64,000 bases of DNA from Callaeas wilsoni (GCA_013398955.1 VWPU01009562.1:343501-407500); one strand, 5' to 3'. Numbered from the stretch's first letter, positions 21,601 through 35,800 are shown. Program-made: numbers and translations. The notes: generated by a model not told the origin, from the letters alone.

Positions 21601-24345
21601 TTAAGAGGCAAGTCATATGCAGAAAGGGCTATCAGTAGTGGGACAAAATAATGAGGGCAATATATCATTATGGTAATATGGAGGAAATAAATTCTATTCT
21701 TTAGGTTTTGGAGGAATTCAAAGGACTGAAAAATTAAATCATAAACTTGTACCTGGACAAGTTGAATGATGTCATGGGCTATGCCAGAGGACCGAGGCAG
21801 TACCTCCTGTATTATGACCTCCTTGAACTTGTTCTGTTAATGAACACACATCTTCCATTAACAGCTCAGGCTCCCCTGAGGCTGCACAAGTGTTGAATCT
21901 GCTCAGTGCTCTTTGACTGGGCTATTTAAAACATATGCCTTGCAATTGTCATCCACCTTCACTGCACCATCGTCCACCCTAAAATTCCCTGACTCTACAC
22001 AAGCAGACAATTTGAAAGCCCAAAACTGACAGACAGTCAGCATTCACTAAAGGTGAAAGACTAAAATTGACATTCTTATGGTCTGTTTCAAGAATAATAT
22101 AGATTAACTAGGGGAGATATAGCCAGAAAATACCATAATCACTGCATCATCATTACTGAGAAAATGCTGTAATCCTGCTGGTTCACTTACTAACAGCCCA
22201 TTTCTCAAGCACAGGCATATTTCCCACAACTGGCAATGACCCAAAAGGTGTGCCAGCTTTATTCAGCACATAACAACACGGCAGAAGGAAATAGTGTGGG
22301 GAACCATAGGAACGGCTGCATCTTAGATGCACATCCCAGTGCAGCTACTATGAAAGGTGGAAAAATGTGCTCATTTTGAAATATTTGGTAAGATAAATAC
22401 TTTAAAAAACAAGGTTGGATTTTATCAAGTCGATTTGCCATTCCCACACAGTTCCGTGCACTTGATTCCCAGGTGTCCAGATTACGGCTTATTAGTTGCT
22501 CCCCAGTGTTACAATTATGGGTGATGAGTTCTGTTCATATGGATGGCAAATCTAGCTACTATCCCTGCTGCCTTTCCCATTTATTGCACCTCATTTCATA
22601 TTGCCACTATTCTGTACAAGGCCTTTAGGGTGCCTTGTAGACAAAAGACTCATTCACCTCTTGCGAGAGGAGATAAACACCTTTCCCACTATCTTCGCTT
22701 CCTCTTGACCCTATTAGCTCTAGTTGTCAGAATCAGATTCCTTACCAGAAACATCAAAGTGATATTAAAGAGGTATATTGAGAGAACAGCAAGAGGAATG
22801 GCAAAGCATGTAGAAAAGGGACTAGAGGGAAAAGACAAGGTGGTAAGGGTTTAAGATCTGGCAACTGACCAGACCCTGCTGCTGACTGACAGATAGTCTA
22901 GTAATCAGCAGCTGAGATAAGTCATTCAAGGTAGCTTTGTTTCCTGCATTTTATTTGCCAGAGTAACCACATTAACATGGGTCAATAGTTACAACACCTA
23001 TAATGTCTAGCACATAAACCATCATCTAACTGCCTGACTTGCTTATTACCATCTGTCATTCAAAAAGCTCTTATTTGAACTCTGCTGCAGTCAGTTCCTC
23101 ATAAAGGCTTATTTTTATAATTAGATTTTTAAATAGCATGAAAAAATAAGATTCCTGCAGGATTTTTTAGCTCAGTGACGATTCATAAGAGGATAGTAAT
23201 ATTGCTAGCTATTTCAGTATATTAAATATAATCTCCTCAATGAGCAAAACCGAAGTTAAGACCAGAAAATCATCTATGATAACAGCTTTGCACAAAATGC
23301 TGTTGGCTTTTATTTTATTTGCATCTCAGTGCATCACAATCTATGTAATACTTGAAACAAAAAAAAACAAACTAAATAAATAACAGCATGTACTTAAACA
23401 TGCTTACAGAATTATGGGGCTCTGAAAAATGACATGCTATTCCACTACTAGGTATAAAAAATCCCAGATGTTTGATACTGTGAGGGAAATATATTGGTTT
23501 TACATTTTATAATTTCAAACCCTGTTGTCAACAGGTAACTTATGCTACTTTATATTCCACTCATCACAGCCCACTATAATTCCTTCTGGCACAACCAAGT
23601 AAAATATATCCCTCTGTGCTGACACTACTTATTGTTTTTTGTCTCCTATAAATGATTTGTGGCTGTGTTTTGAATTTTTGTAAGAGTATTTCCAGAAGCT
23701 TTAAAAAGAAACAGTACATTCAGCAGTGCAGGCATACCAATATTTTAAGAAACAGGAGAAAACCTTTGGTTCATTGTCTGACCCTGCTTAATTTTCTTCC
23801 TGCTACTTCTTGCCAGAGTCCCCCTGGCCCCTCTTTTCTGTTCAGGCTCATCAAGTAGTCATGGAATCTATTAAACTACTTGCTTTAGGCTATTTGAGCA
23901 CGTGAGTTCTGCTCATTCCAGCCCATATGTCACACATTGAAATGAATCGAGAATCAGTTTTTCTGTTTCGTTATAATGAAATGTTGGTTAGGCACGCCTA
24001 TGTCTCGTCAGTGGAGGAAAGAAATACCACACATGGTGAAAACAGCCATGAGCATGAAAAAGGCTCTCTTTCATCTTGGTACCTTAAGCTAATTAAAAGA
24101 GTCCACTCGCAGTTTCTAGTCTCAACCATTTTCAAACACTTCTTTGACTACTAAGTCATTCGTATTGAATTGCAGACCTCTGCTTGGGTTTGACAAGGCT
24201 GTCAGATAGACCAAAAGTCTGTTTACTTACCAAGAGGGCCCACTTAATTTGAAGCCCAGAAGCTGGTTTGTTGGTAATTTTTTTCTGTGACTTTTAACAC
24301 TGGAGTACTCTTAAAAAGCAATTTTAATCAAATACTGTAATTTGA
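18660..24345. other. Unique DNA downstream of the candidate gene
   Basis: No gene or recognised transposon. Mildly GC-richer patches at 19860-20110 and 22450-22860 hold ORFs of 80 (minus) and 103 (plus) codons that have no motif and no splice context. A short AT-rich run lies at 21180-21230. The rest is ordinary AT-rich sequence. Confidence 0.55.
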
Positions 24346-25600
24346 CAGAATCATAGAATCACAGTCACAGAATCACAAAATGGTTGAAGTTGACACTGTC
24401 CTCTGAAAGTCATCTGATCCAAATCCCCTGCTCAACATAGGGCTGGTTGCACAGAAACATGTCCCAAAGGCTTTTGAGTATCTCAAAAGATGAAGATTCT
24501 GTAACGTCCCTGGACAACAGGTGCCAATGCTCAGTCATCCTGACAGATGAAAAGAGTTTAGTGATGTTTAAGGGAGTATCCCATGTATCAGTTTGCACTT
24601 ATTGCCTTGTCCTATTCGCTGAGCACCACTGAAAAGAGCCTGGTGCTGTCCTCTTTGAACCTTCTTTCATATACTTGTACATATTGATGGGATCCCCACA
24701 TGCCTTCTTTTATTCAGTTCCAACACTTTCAAACATATACGTGAGGGATATTTAAGCCCCTTGTCAATGCTGTGGCCCTTGCCTTTGGTGAAGCCATGCT
24801 GACACCTCCTGATGATTTTCTTGTACTTTTGTGCCTGGAAATGGTTTCCAGGATTAGCTGTTCCACCTCCTTCCCAGAAACCAAGGCAAGGCTGACCTGT
24901 CTGTAGTCCTCTGGGTCATACTTAACCTTCTTGAAGACAGAGGTGGCATTATGACATTTTCTTTCCTCCAGTCTTTGCATACTTCTCCCAGTTGCTGGGA
25001 TCTATCAAAGACTGTTGAGAGTGTCCCCTCAGTAATACCTGCCAGATCCCATGAGTGCATCCCATGAGCCCATGGATTTACATATGCCTGGTTTGCTCGT
25101 AGTCTCTGACCTGGTCCTCTTCCACCAAAGGTATTCCTTCCTGCAGAGAACCTGGCCTTTCTAAAGGCCAGTCTTTCTATAAAGGCTGAGGAAAAGAATG
25201 TATTGGTACCTGAGCCTTTCCCATGTCCTGTGTAACCAAGTCCACTGTCTCATTGAGCAGTGGACCCACATATGCCCCAGTTTTCCTTTTACCTAGGTAC
25301 TTACAAAAGCACTTCTTGTTGTCTTTGATGACCTTGGCCAGGTTCAATTCCTTCTGAGCTTTGACTTTCCTAGCTCCATCCCAGGACGCACAGGCAGTGT
25401 TTTACTATTCTTCTCATGTTACTTATACTTTCTTCTTATTTTTAATAAGAATAAATACCCTTTATACCCTTTTTATTCTTCCTTTTTTTTTGCCTTTGAG
25501 TTTGGCTAAGAGCTCTTTGTTCATACACACTGGCCTCTCATCTTTTATGCTTCCTATGATGGAAATGAAGTATCCATTGGGCATTGTCTGCAATAATAAA
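24346..25600 (-). mobile_element. CR1 LINE, minus strand, internally deleted
   Basis: On the plus strand it begins with the reversed CR1 tail (CAGAATCATAGAATCACAG) at 24346. Reading on the minus strand, 24410-24720 encodes the ORF2 C-terminal region (VRMTEHWHLLS is legible at about 24500-24540). From about 24780 upward the sequence matches the N-terminal half of the reverse transcriptase, including a SVFKK...DPEDYRQVSL block. About 1 kb of palm and thumb is missing between them, near 24720-24780. The 5' end near 25600 is a truncation and fades gradually. Many stops and frameshifts show an old, dead copy. Confidence 0.92.
24785..25600 (-). pseudogene. CR1 reverse-transcriptase N-terminal remnant
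   Basis: Minus-strand peptides in shifting frames match the CR1 ORF2 region just before and within the RT fingers. Around 24854-25060 are the lines equivalent to the 'planned product / drop-off' segment and DWRK. At 24785-24950 SVFKKVKYDPEDYRQVS leads into GKEVEQLILETISRH and ends near a degraded Gly-Phe-Thr-Lys-like motif. Between 25385 and 25600 the linker before the RT is still recognisable, with an AT-rich insertion at about 25410-25480. No catalytic aspartate block remains. Confidence 0.8.
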
Positions 25601-25604
25601 ATAT

Positions 25605-28600
25605 TTTCTGAACTTTTCCATGACAAAATTCTTGGTCACGTAGAAAGCTTCTTCTTTTAAACCACTTCATTTTAATACATGACTTAATGGAGACTGAACA
25701 GTTGGTTGATTTAAACACATTACTACCAATTTAATTAGACTAATATTTATGGAACTAATTTTTCAGGGTTCACAGCTGGTTTCACTACCTAATTGAAAAA
25801 AAAAAAAAAAGAAAAAGCATTACCCCTAGAAGGGAGAAATTCAAGCAACTATTTTGCCAACATTAGAGACATTATCAGTGTCACGACCTTTGGCCTTTGA
25901 TACTTTCAAGAGTTGTCCTTAGGGAAATCATCTGCTGGAATGTTAATCTGTTGCTTCTCTGACCTTCTACACATGTACCACATTATTATTACAACCACAT
26001 GCTTCCCTTTTCATGCTGTCATTTTGACAATGGGGCCAATGGGCAATTCATCCCCAGACCAGATAGCTGGAAGAAAGTGGATACCAGTAAATGAAATTAA
26101 ATTGAAAATGGATATTTCTAAAATCACAGTAAGACTGCTTTTCTGCAAGAGACCCAGCTTCCTGATTATACACTATGCAGGGTAAAAAGTGTGTGGCACA
26201 CACATAGCAATGGTTTAGAGCTAATGCATGGAATGATGACCACTCTGGCACTCATTTCAACCTTTTCACAGCTTATTCTTTAAACACACATTTCTCTTTG
26301 AATAGCATCTAGGAAGATTTATTACTTGAGTTTTCCTAACCAATATCACAGCTCATTCTTTCACCTCACATTTATTTCATCTCCCAAACTTAGCATGACT
26401 AGCTCTACCTCAGAATGCCTTAAATCAAAAATAGTAACAATAAACTTTAGCACAGAGACTGTTAGAAAATAATGACTTGCTGACAATCAGATGTTGTGTC
26501 TTTTCTTTGTGCTTAGAAGTGAGCCATATTCTCATCTCACAAGCCTCCTCATGACTCCTCATACAGAAACATCTATTTCCCCTTTCAGAGGCAGCAGCAG
26601 TAAAGAGAAAAGGTACAGTTCTGTGCTAGTCACATCCAAAATTAGTCCACTTTTGAGTTTCCTGTGTGCTCATGAACTGCATCAACCAGCAAGTGTGCTG
26701 TAGTAAAACTTGATCATTTTTGCAAAATATTTCAATAGTTTAATCTGGTTTGATTTTTTCTTTTAACTTCACCTCATTTGAGACATCTAATGTTTTGATA
26801 TTTCATTGTCCAATAGGACCTGCTTTTAGATGTCTTCAGATACCTGGCAGTCTAGCAAAACAGTCTGAAAATATACTTAATAACATAATTGAATTGTATA
26901 GTTTGTTTTAACTACATGCACTACAGTATTGAGTTCTAAATCTTTAAGCCTAAGGGGTGTTTAGTCCTCAAAGTTGTTCAAATATTTCTGGCCACTAGCA
27001 TAGCAATCATATTTAACACATTTCCCCAGGTTAAACTACATTGAAAAGGCTTGTTTTGAAATTGTCGTTACAGAAGAAAAGGATAAAAATGAAGTTCCAG
27101 TCTTGATTTTCTAAAGTGACACAAACATTAAAGGTAACTTTTCTGCATTTTTCCCTCTAAAATAGAAGCTAACATGTTTTCTAAGTCAAAACTAAAATAA
27201 TCTTTTGAGGCCTTTTATTCTGAGATCACAGTGATGAAGAAAAAAAGACTTCTTAAGAAAAAGAATGGAAGATTAAAGATCAGCAGATGACAGAGTTCAG
27301 ATTATATATCCTGGGCAAGAAAAAGGTGCTGCAGAAGAATGTCAAGAATGCTGGGCTTTTGTCTTACTTTTAAAGAAGCATTTCAAATTCATACTCCTCT
27401 ACTGTAGCTGTAATAAAGTTGAATGACATATTAAATTATTGAAAATCTAATCTTAAATTTTGGGTCTTGAACATACTAACAGGCATTTCAGCACTTTGGA
27501 AAATTTCTCTAAGCTTCTTATTAGGCAAGGAGATAAGGAATGTCGGTAAAGAGTCAAAGACATATATCCAGCACAAAACATATAAAAAAATCTACAAATC
27601 AGACTCCATGTTTAAACAATAATTTGGAGGTCAGAGAAGTCTTTCTTCCTAGTTGACCTGAAACTTTAAAATAAGTAAGATTAGTTTAAAAATAGCCATT
27701 TAATAAAGATTGTTTATATGCTGTTCTGTGAACTTAACCCAAACTCCAGTATCCATTTACTGACTTTTTTCACTAGTGATAACATTAGAATTAAAACTAG
27801 GTGTGGAAAATTATGACAAAGTAATAAAGTGGAAATTAAGTAGAAAGGGATTCATAATAAAGCAAAATGTATTTGAAAAAAATAAGGGTTTTAAGGTATT
27901 AGAAATGACAGATAGAAACATTCATTACAGCAGATATTTAAATTAAGGATAAATTTCTTAGAGTATAACCAAATTTTAGCCCATAACCCAATTTTTACCT
28001 TGCAAAGATAAGGAAATCCCTAACCACAAAGCACAGTACAAAATAAGAAATCTTGCCCAAAAAAATATTTAAATTATGGGGAGGAAAATTACTGATAAAA
28101 TTGATAATCTGGTCATTTGGCATAACATTAAGCAGTGGCAGCACTGGCAAGAATACAGTGTGTGCTGTGTCCAGAGAAACAGCAGATATTCACAGAAAGT
28201 GAAAAATTATTAATCAGGGGCTTCTTTCTGAAACTGGAAAGTGTGTCATAGAAACTATAAATTCATAAAGTCTAAATCTCTACGTTTTGAAGGAAATTGA
28301 CTGAGAGCCTATTTAAGGATAAAACAGTACAAGACCAGCATAAGACTAATTCTGAAGGGTCAAATGAACAGAGTTTTAAAAAGAAGTCATGTCAGAGTCC
28401 TTTTGAGATCAGTTGTTTGTTCTTTAAAGGAGTTGCTAGCAGTAGCTTAGCTTTTCTTGTGGCATTTGGGAAGTGGTTCAAAACCAGACCATTAAGTAGT
28501 GTAACAACAGAGAATGGGGCAATATAACACTGTGAACCAAGAATCAGTGAAGGAAGAAAGTCACAGCAAATGAGCCACATAGAACTTAGGTCATTTGCCA

Positions 28601-28785
28601 TGGTTGAGCTACATGGTTAAGACTTCTCCGTGTCAGACAATGAATACAAATAAACAAGAATAGGGTTGCATGAAAAGAGCAATATTGCAAAGTATTCAAA
28701 GAATCGTAATTTGAGACATGAGAAGTGTCATGTGGTTTTATGAGTATTTAAAAATTCCAAAATTTGGTTATTTAATTTCTGCCAG
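25605..28785. other. AT-rich unique DNA between two CR1 copies
   Basis: No supported gene. A 15-base poly(A) run lies at 25796-25810. ORFs of 60-90 codons here have no motif and no splice context. Confidence 0.6.
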
Positions 28786-28789
28786 TGTT

Positions 28790-29417
28790 CCCAGGTGTCA
28801 AGGAAGACCAGAAGTGTACTGGCTTGTGTTAGCAATAGTGTGACCAGCAGGATGAGGGTAGTGACTGTTCCCTCGTGCTTGGCACTGCTGAGACCACACC
28901 TTGATTGCTCTGTTCAGTTCTGGGCCTCTCGCTGCAAAAAGGACATTGAGGTGCTGGAGAAAGTCCAGGGAAGGACAATGGAGCTATTGAGGGGCCTGGA
29001 GCAGAAGTCTGATGAGGAGCAGCTGAGGGATGTGGGGGTGTTCAGCCTGGAGAAAAGGAGGCTGTAGAGGAGTGACTTTACCACTTTTTACAGCTACCAA
29101 AAAGGAGGTTGTAGCAACATGAGGGTTTGTCTCTTCTCTCCAGTAAGAAGTGATAGGACAAAAAACAGCCTCAAGTTTTTCCAGGGGAGATTTAGGTTAG
29201 ATATGAGGAAAAACTTCTTTCCCAAGGGTCTGGTCAGGAATTGGAAAAGGCTGCCCAGAGAAGTGGTTGAGGCACCATAACTAGAGGTGTTTAAAATATG
29301 GGTAGATGCAGTGTTTAGGGACACGGTATAGTAGCGGACTTGGAAGTGTTCGCTTCATAGTGAGACTCGATGATTTTAAGGGTCTTTTCCAACTTAAACA
29401 ATTATACAATTCTGTGG
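28790..29417 (+). mobile_element. CR1 LINE 3' end, plus strand
   Basis: A 5'-truncated copy of about 630 bp. It begins in the C-terminal third of ORF2 and continues to the CR1 3' tail (GACTCGATGATTTTAAGGGTCTTTTCCAACTT, ending near ATTCTGTGG at 29417). Truncation at the 5' end is the usual outcome of target-primed reverse transcription. Divergence is moderate: one reading frame stays open for 90 codons, then a TAG appears at 29065. Confidence 0.95.
28795..29330 (+). pseudogene. CR1 ORF2 C-terminal remnant
   Basis: The frame from 28795 reads the thumb and C-terminal region of CR1 ORF2. Diagnostic blocks are LLRPHLDCSVQFWAS, KKDIEVLEKVQGRT and FSLEKRRL, after which a TAG at 29065-29067 replaces an arginine-like codon. 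The remaining C-terminal lines ([10 protein letters not shown] and LPREVVE-like segments) continue in other frames to about 29330. It is not a host gene despite the open 90-codon frame. Confidence 0.88.
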
Positions 29418-29419
29418 TA

Positions 29420-32400
29420 CTAGATCCTTTAAAATTCATCTTCCCAGACTCTTATCTGCAAGTCAGAAATACATTTCTAAGAGAACTGAAAGATGACTTT
29501 AAGACCCAGATCACATGAATCCAAGATCTTAGGTTTTCAGAGGTGCTGTTGCAGAAACAGATTTTTCTGATGGCTGGACTGTGGGGTGAATCTCACATAC
29601 CAGGTTTTATCACAATTACACCTGGGTAGCCCTTCTGCTAGGGGACAACTGTTGTCCCCCCTTCCTCTCTTTCCACCTGCCTGATAACCTTCCCACCCTC
29701 TACCCAAGGGTGCTTATGCTGGAAAATAGAAACATCTAACCTGAAGATGGAAAGGAGGTACCATGTGGCATGACAAGTGCTAGCTTGGAAAAGAGAATAG
29801 AGTAGGAAAAGGAAATCTGAATAATAGCATCAGAAAGAAATGCTCCCTGGAGACTGGCACAAGCCTCCCCCCAGAGACTGGTCCCTAGCAGAGCAAAAGC
29901 TTGCACTCTGCTCTGTTCTTGCTCTCTTTGCTGGCACTACAGCAGAAGCGTTCCTGGCCACTGGAAGAGTGATGTGGGGTTGAAAGCTTTTTTATTCCCA
30001 GCTCTCCAGCATGAGGATGGGAGGAATGTGTTCAGACTTGCCTCACTAAAATCAAATCAGAGCATAGGAAAGAAAGCAGTGTCCTAAGTACCTGTACATC
30101 ACTGCTGTCTTTTTAGGTGCTAGCTTGGAGTAAATGGTGCCTGGACTGCTTCAGGACCAGACCTACAGCTCCTGTGCAGGGAAGGGGTTCTGTCAGTACT
30201 GGCAGTACCCTTCCAGTATTATTCCAGTATCACAAACATGCAGCTACAAAAATCTATGCCACCTAAACGAAAAGCTGATGAAGGGATTGAAATGCATTTA
30301 GCACACATAATGTGCCAATTCTTCTACATAGGAAGAAAATAACACACATTTCATTGCAGCAACCAAACACATCCAGACGCCTCTGCTTTGACCTGTTGTG
30401 TGTCTGGGGCAGCTCTTCCACTGTCTGTGGCTATCTCTCCTAAATAAAAGACAGTTAGGAGGGAGACTCTGCTTTGCCTCTGCACTTTGTGCGCTGTGAG
30501 GAAGATGCTCCTAAAAAAGTGACTCTGGAAGAAGCTACCAGATAGGCCCTTGTGCATTACCCCAAAAACACATACATCATCTTTCTTCCGGCTTTTCACT
30601 TTTCCTCTGATGTCCCAGGGGACTACTTTGCTGTTATTTCCACCTAAACTATTAATGGTATTCCTACTTAATTACTGGGCTATTTATCCACTACATATAT
30701 AACCAAACCACTCCAACTGTCAGATTGAGTACAGTATATTTGCTTCCTGATGCTGCAGCTGATCTACTCATTTCAGGACATTGGTTGCTTTAATACCACT
30801 GTGCGGGTTCTGTATTCCCACTGTGCACATTTTGTTTGTGGAAGAACTGGCATTTATTTCTGTCCCTGAGAAAAGTCATAACTCATGAATCACAGGAATA
30901 ATTAAGAGAAATTAAAGTATTTTTCCCATAGCACAGATGGTAAGGGACCCTAAACATATTAAAGTATATTATCTATAAAAAATTACTTTTCATAAAGCAA
31001 CTACTCCAAAAGCTGATTTTTTTGCAATAATTTCTATTTGCAAGAGAAGTATTTGTTAATATCTATAAAAATGTCATTCGTCTCCTGAAAATATTTTTAT
31101 TCATTTAGGATTTGAGAAGTTACTTTCCAAGTGGCTTTTTTCCAATGCCAGAAGACAAAAATGAAACATTAGTTACTAATGGATTTGAGATACAAGTATG
31201 CTGGAATCAAAGTATATTTATGTCACATTTCAGTGTAAAGCTTTCAGACAGATATTGACATCAGTTCAAACAAAATATCAACAGTGATTGTGTGGCTCTC
31301 AGTCTTAAAACATACTTGTCAGAAGACAAACAGCAAAAAACTAAGAGGTGAAAAAAAACCAAGGGTGAATGAAAACAAAAGCATAGCAGCAATGTTTAAG
31401 AAGGAAAAAAAGATCAGCAGTGTAAGGAAAAACTAGTTCACCATTTTCATCGTGCTATTGTGGGAATTAGGCTGTAATATCTGTTGCATGTATAAAGAAT
31501 TCAACATTATTGGTCTTTTGCCCTGACTCTTTCATAAAAGTGAATGCATTTATTCGCTGATTTGAAGTTAAACAAATATTTAGCATCTCTGCTGGAACAT
31601 ACATTTTAAGGTAGATCTCACTTTCAATGACACTAGCAAAACCTTTGCATTTTACTTCAAAAATAAGGAAATTTATTCTTCCTGCTAGTAACCACCTTTT
31701 GAAGCAAAGCCACTTTTATTACTCTCGATCTCATATTTGTGTTTCTACATTTCCCTTTATCTCCACCTGAGCCACCTGTCCTTTTGTCTGATGAGTGTGT
31801 CTCTGATCCAGGCTTCTTCTATACCTACCAAAGCTTTCACTACATGGCATTCTTAAACTTATCTATTTAAACTTCTGGAAATCTTTATATAGGCATATTT
31901 CTCTCAAGGATGTTACCTTCAATGTTGTTTAAGCTAATGCCAAATACTGCTTAAAGAAAATAAAATCTCATACAAACAAAATCGTCTTCCCATGGTGTCA
32001 CTGAGGAAGCTGTCTTTGAAACATATTCCTGCCAAAAATGTATTTTCATATCTAAAACCTGCAGATCATGTAAACAATAAATAAGAGAAGACACATTTTT
32101 CTAATTTAAATCCTAAAAAAAATGCAGAAAATTAAAAGTCAGAAAAAATAATAATTTCAAAGGGGCTTGGGGATAAATTTTTCTTTTTTATTGTCCATAC
32201 AGAACTTGCACTTCCACATAGCAAGCTGGGGGCTTAGATTTTTTGTTTTGTTAGATTTCTTGTTGGGTTTATTGGTTCATTTGTGTTTTGGGTTTCAGGT
32301 GGGACATTTAGTTGGTTGGTTGGTTGGTTGGTTTTACATAGTTCCAACTGCATACTAAATACAAAAAACCCACTGTCTTAACTTACAAAGCATGTTACTA

Positions 32401-32545
32401 CTCCTACAGGTAGACTAAAAGCAGATGTGAGCTACACTGTGAGCATATTTAGGCCACAGATTCCAACAAATAGAAAAGCATGTGCTCAGTGAAGTCTGGT
32501 TCAAGGAGAGTCAAAGTAGCTCAATAGGGGAACTTATCTTTCATT
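29420..32545. other. Unique DNA between CR1 copies
   Basis: No supported gene. 29560-30230 is somewhat GC-richer and contains C-rich and G-rich patches; it adjoins the CR1 end, but I recognise no element. A (GTTG)n tract lies at 32311-32334. Confidence 0.55.
32311..32334. repeat. (GTTG)n microsatellite
   Basis: Six perfect GTTG units, preceded by T/G-rich sequence from about 32230. Confidence 0.9.
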
Positions 32546-32547
32546 AA

Positions 32548-32880
32548 AATGATACAGGTTAGAAAGGACCTTTATAGAACACCTTGTTCAAGTTCACAAG
32601 TAAAGCAGGCCCAACAAACATAAACTCAGGACTGTGTCAAGCTTTGAATTATCTACGAATAAAACAACCCTTGGACAAACTCTGAAACCCCCTTCACTGC
32701 TTTAATATTTTCATGCCAATGTTTTCCTAATCTTACACTGGACTTTTTCTTGCTGCAGAACAAGGCTGTTTCCTGTCATCCTATCACATCTCTGAGAACA
32801 GCCTGGCTCTCTCTTATCTACAGTTTGCAATGAGATTGTTAAGACAGCAATAAAAGCCTGACATTAGACTTCCCCTTTAG
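32548..32880 (-). mobile_element. CR1 LINE 3' end, minus strand
   Basis: The plus strand shows the reverse of a CR1 3' tail (AGGTTAGAAAGGACCTTTATAG), then lines corresponding to the C-terminal ORF2 region read antisense: CTTGTCC-like, CTGAGAACAGCCTGGCTCT and GACAGCAATAAAAG near 32840-32860. The copy is short, 5'-truncated and strongly diverged, so both ends are approximate. Confidence 0.82.
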
Positions 32881-35800
32881 TTTTATGCTGTGTGGAAGAA
32901 GTCTCTATCAAAATGGCACAATCCATTTGAAGAATAAATTGGGCAGGAGTAAAATGTAAGAAAAGTAAACCGTACAGCAAGGAAAGATGGAGCTAAATAT
33001 AGAATGAACAAAGCAGGGAGATATCTTTATATCCAAAACCTAAGCAGCTGAGAAAGGGGTTGTAGAGAGGTGTATCTGCTGGTGGGTAGTCATCAGAGGG
33101 CTGTCAAACAGGAGCAAAAGGGAAAGCACAGACAGCATATGCCCTCTGCATAGTAGATGATCCAGTTGCTAATGGCTTCACAGAAGCTAGAGGATTTGAG
33201 TCTTCTCAAGATGTGCATGCACCAGTCATTCCCAGGGGAATTAGGTGTTCCACACATGGATTTGACACCTATCCCCAGTGCATATGAAAGTATACCATGC
33301 GTGCTGTAATAAGTTCATTTTCCTGAGTAAAAGATCTTTCATTCAATGAGCATACCATGGCTACTGCAGACACAGTCTCTAACTCTGAGGGCTAAGACAT
33401 TTGTCACGTCAAAGACTTTTATACCCTTGTAAATGCAAAACAGATACTTATTTTAAAAATATGTTCTTCTGGAAATGATGTTGTTTAAACTGTTAAATAA
33501 TAATTTCTTCTAAGCAGATCATATTCTTCTGTCCTCTGTACAACTACAAAAGCTCTTCTTACAGCATTTCAAAAGCGCATACTCTTTCATTTGTGGGTTT
33601 AGATTTTCTTCAAAGAGAACCATCTTATTACCTTCCATAGAGTCAGAACCTTCTAAAAGTGCCTCATAAAAGTGTTTGATAAAGATCTAAAGAGAGAGGA
33701 AAGCCTTTGATATATAATGAAATAATTTTGAATCATTCTTCCACATGCAAGAGCAAGACAATGTATCTTTTTGAAGAAGCATAATCTACTTGGCACACAG
33801 AGTCAATACATAGGCTCTTTTTCCCATTTGCTGCTGAGCTAAAGTAACTGCAGAGGCGTTAGTTTACAAAATCAACTACTAATTATTAAAATAAAATAAC
33901 AAATAAATAAATAAGCTTCATCTTTTTGTTAAAAAATCCCAAACAACAAAGGATACAACTACTGAATTTAAGCAAGGAATATTAATATGACCCACACAAA
34001 AAAAAATGCAGTCTAACAACAGGAGGAGGATATCAATATGTCACTTTTGATCTCAGAAGGACTTAGAAAAAGTTTAGTTAACATGAAGCTTCCTGTCAAA
34101 TTGACTTTTGTTATGCTAGCTTTCATGGACTAGCAGATGACTGTCAGAAGACTTGAAGCAGACTTTTGAGGAACTAAGATGCAGATCAGAGAGAAAGCAT
34201 GTTTTGTCATTGAACACAGCCTGGTAAGATGGATAGGACTATTTATTTAATGACACACCACAGACTCTCCAACAGCCCATGCACAGTGAGCATTCATGCG
34301 CTCGTATTCTTCAAATCTTATAAAAGGTACCTGGAACTTTGCTTCATTACATAAATTTAAGACTAATATTTGTCATCAATATTTTCTGCTTTCTGTTTCT
34401 TCCTTTTTATATGACTTTTCTTGTTTCTGCTCGCTTGCTCTCTCCCTCAATGTAGTCCTCTATGATTATTCCAGTGACTGAGTTACACTTTTTCTGGTAC
34501 AATTTTATTTGGTAAAACACAGCATTCTCAAGCTAATTTTGTTATTTGAAACTTGTGATTATTTTCACTGTTAGGATAGTCTAAAACCACATGGGGGTCA
34601 CAAATCACACTAATACATAATACAGCAACAAATTTCAAGAGGTTTTCTCTGAGAGGCCATCTTTGCTAACTGCCCTCTGCATCTCCAGGTTTCTTCAAAC
34701 TATACTTCCAGTGAATAGGGAAGCACAGGAAATTCAGGCAAGTGCTACTGCAGATCCTGATGCCAGTAAAACAGGAGTGATGGAGTGCTCACCAAGACGG
34801 AAGGTATGAGGTTAAGTGCACAATCTAACCACATTCAGCTTGAATTGCAACAAATACTTGAAGATTGCTTTGTCGTCTTTTTCAAACTTAACTCATTAAC
34901 TTGTTATCAACCTCTTCCCTGCATCTATCTCCCTCCCTTCCTCATTTTCCCCCTGCCTCTGTGTTGTGCTGACTGGGCACTCTGCTCTGTTCCACATATG
35001 ATGCCAGCAGAGCAACACTGATTAGAAACATTGATTATGGTGGATGTCAGAGAGAATCCCAATGCAGCATCAATCCTGATCCCCACCAAAGGGAGGAGAA
35101 AGACAGTGAAGCTGGGAAAAAAACAACCAAAATTCAATGACTGCTAGTAACTTCACAATCTTCACTTCACTTACGCCTAAAAACTTTGCTGTTTTGAAAT
35201 TAGGATATTTCTTCCTGTTAAAATCTGTGCCATCTCAGATCAGTTTAGATAGAATGAATGATAGAGAATGGCAAAATTTATGAGTCCTCTTAAATTTGCT
35301 GCTAGAAACTAGTAAGTTACACTCCTCTTTTTCTTTTAGGAGAGGTTTAAGGATGGGTATATAGGTCTGTCAACAGGGTTGTGTTGACTGAAGAGCTCTC
35401 CTGACAACAGGCAGGGCTGGCTCAAGACTTTGCTAGTGAAGTTACAGCAGAACTTGTCTCTGCTAATACAATCTACTGCATTCCTCTGTTACAGGAACTA
35501 CTTTGGTTCTATACCTATGGGGAATAATAATTAATGAAGCTGCCCTTTCTGCCATGAAATACCTTCAGGTTTTTGGTGTTTTTACCAGGGTATCCTGGAT
35601 AATGCTTACATCAAATCCCATTATGAGCAGTCTTATCAGTGTAAGAAATTACAGAAGGGGTCACTTACATGATTGAGTTGCAATAGCATGATGAATTCCC
35701 TATCAGCCGTTCTACTGTAATAAGCTGTGTGTTGGCTCTTAGCCCACTGCAAATGTGAGGTAATTTAAATCTCTTCCATTTAAGTTTACGAAAGGACTTT

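Noticed and set aside
22543..22854. 103-codon plus-strand ORF
   Set aside because: Length is expected by chance; no motif, promoter or conservation evidence available.
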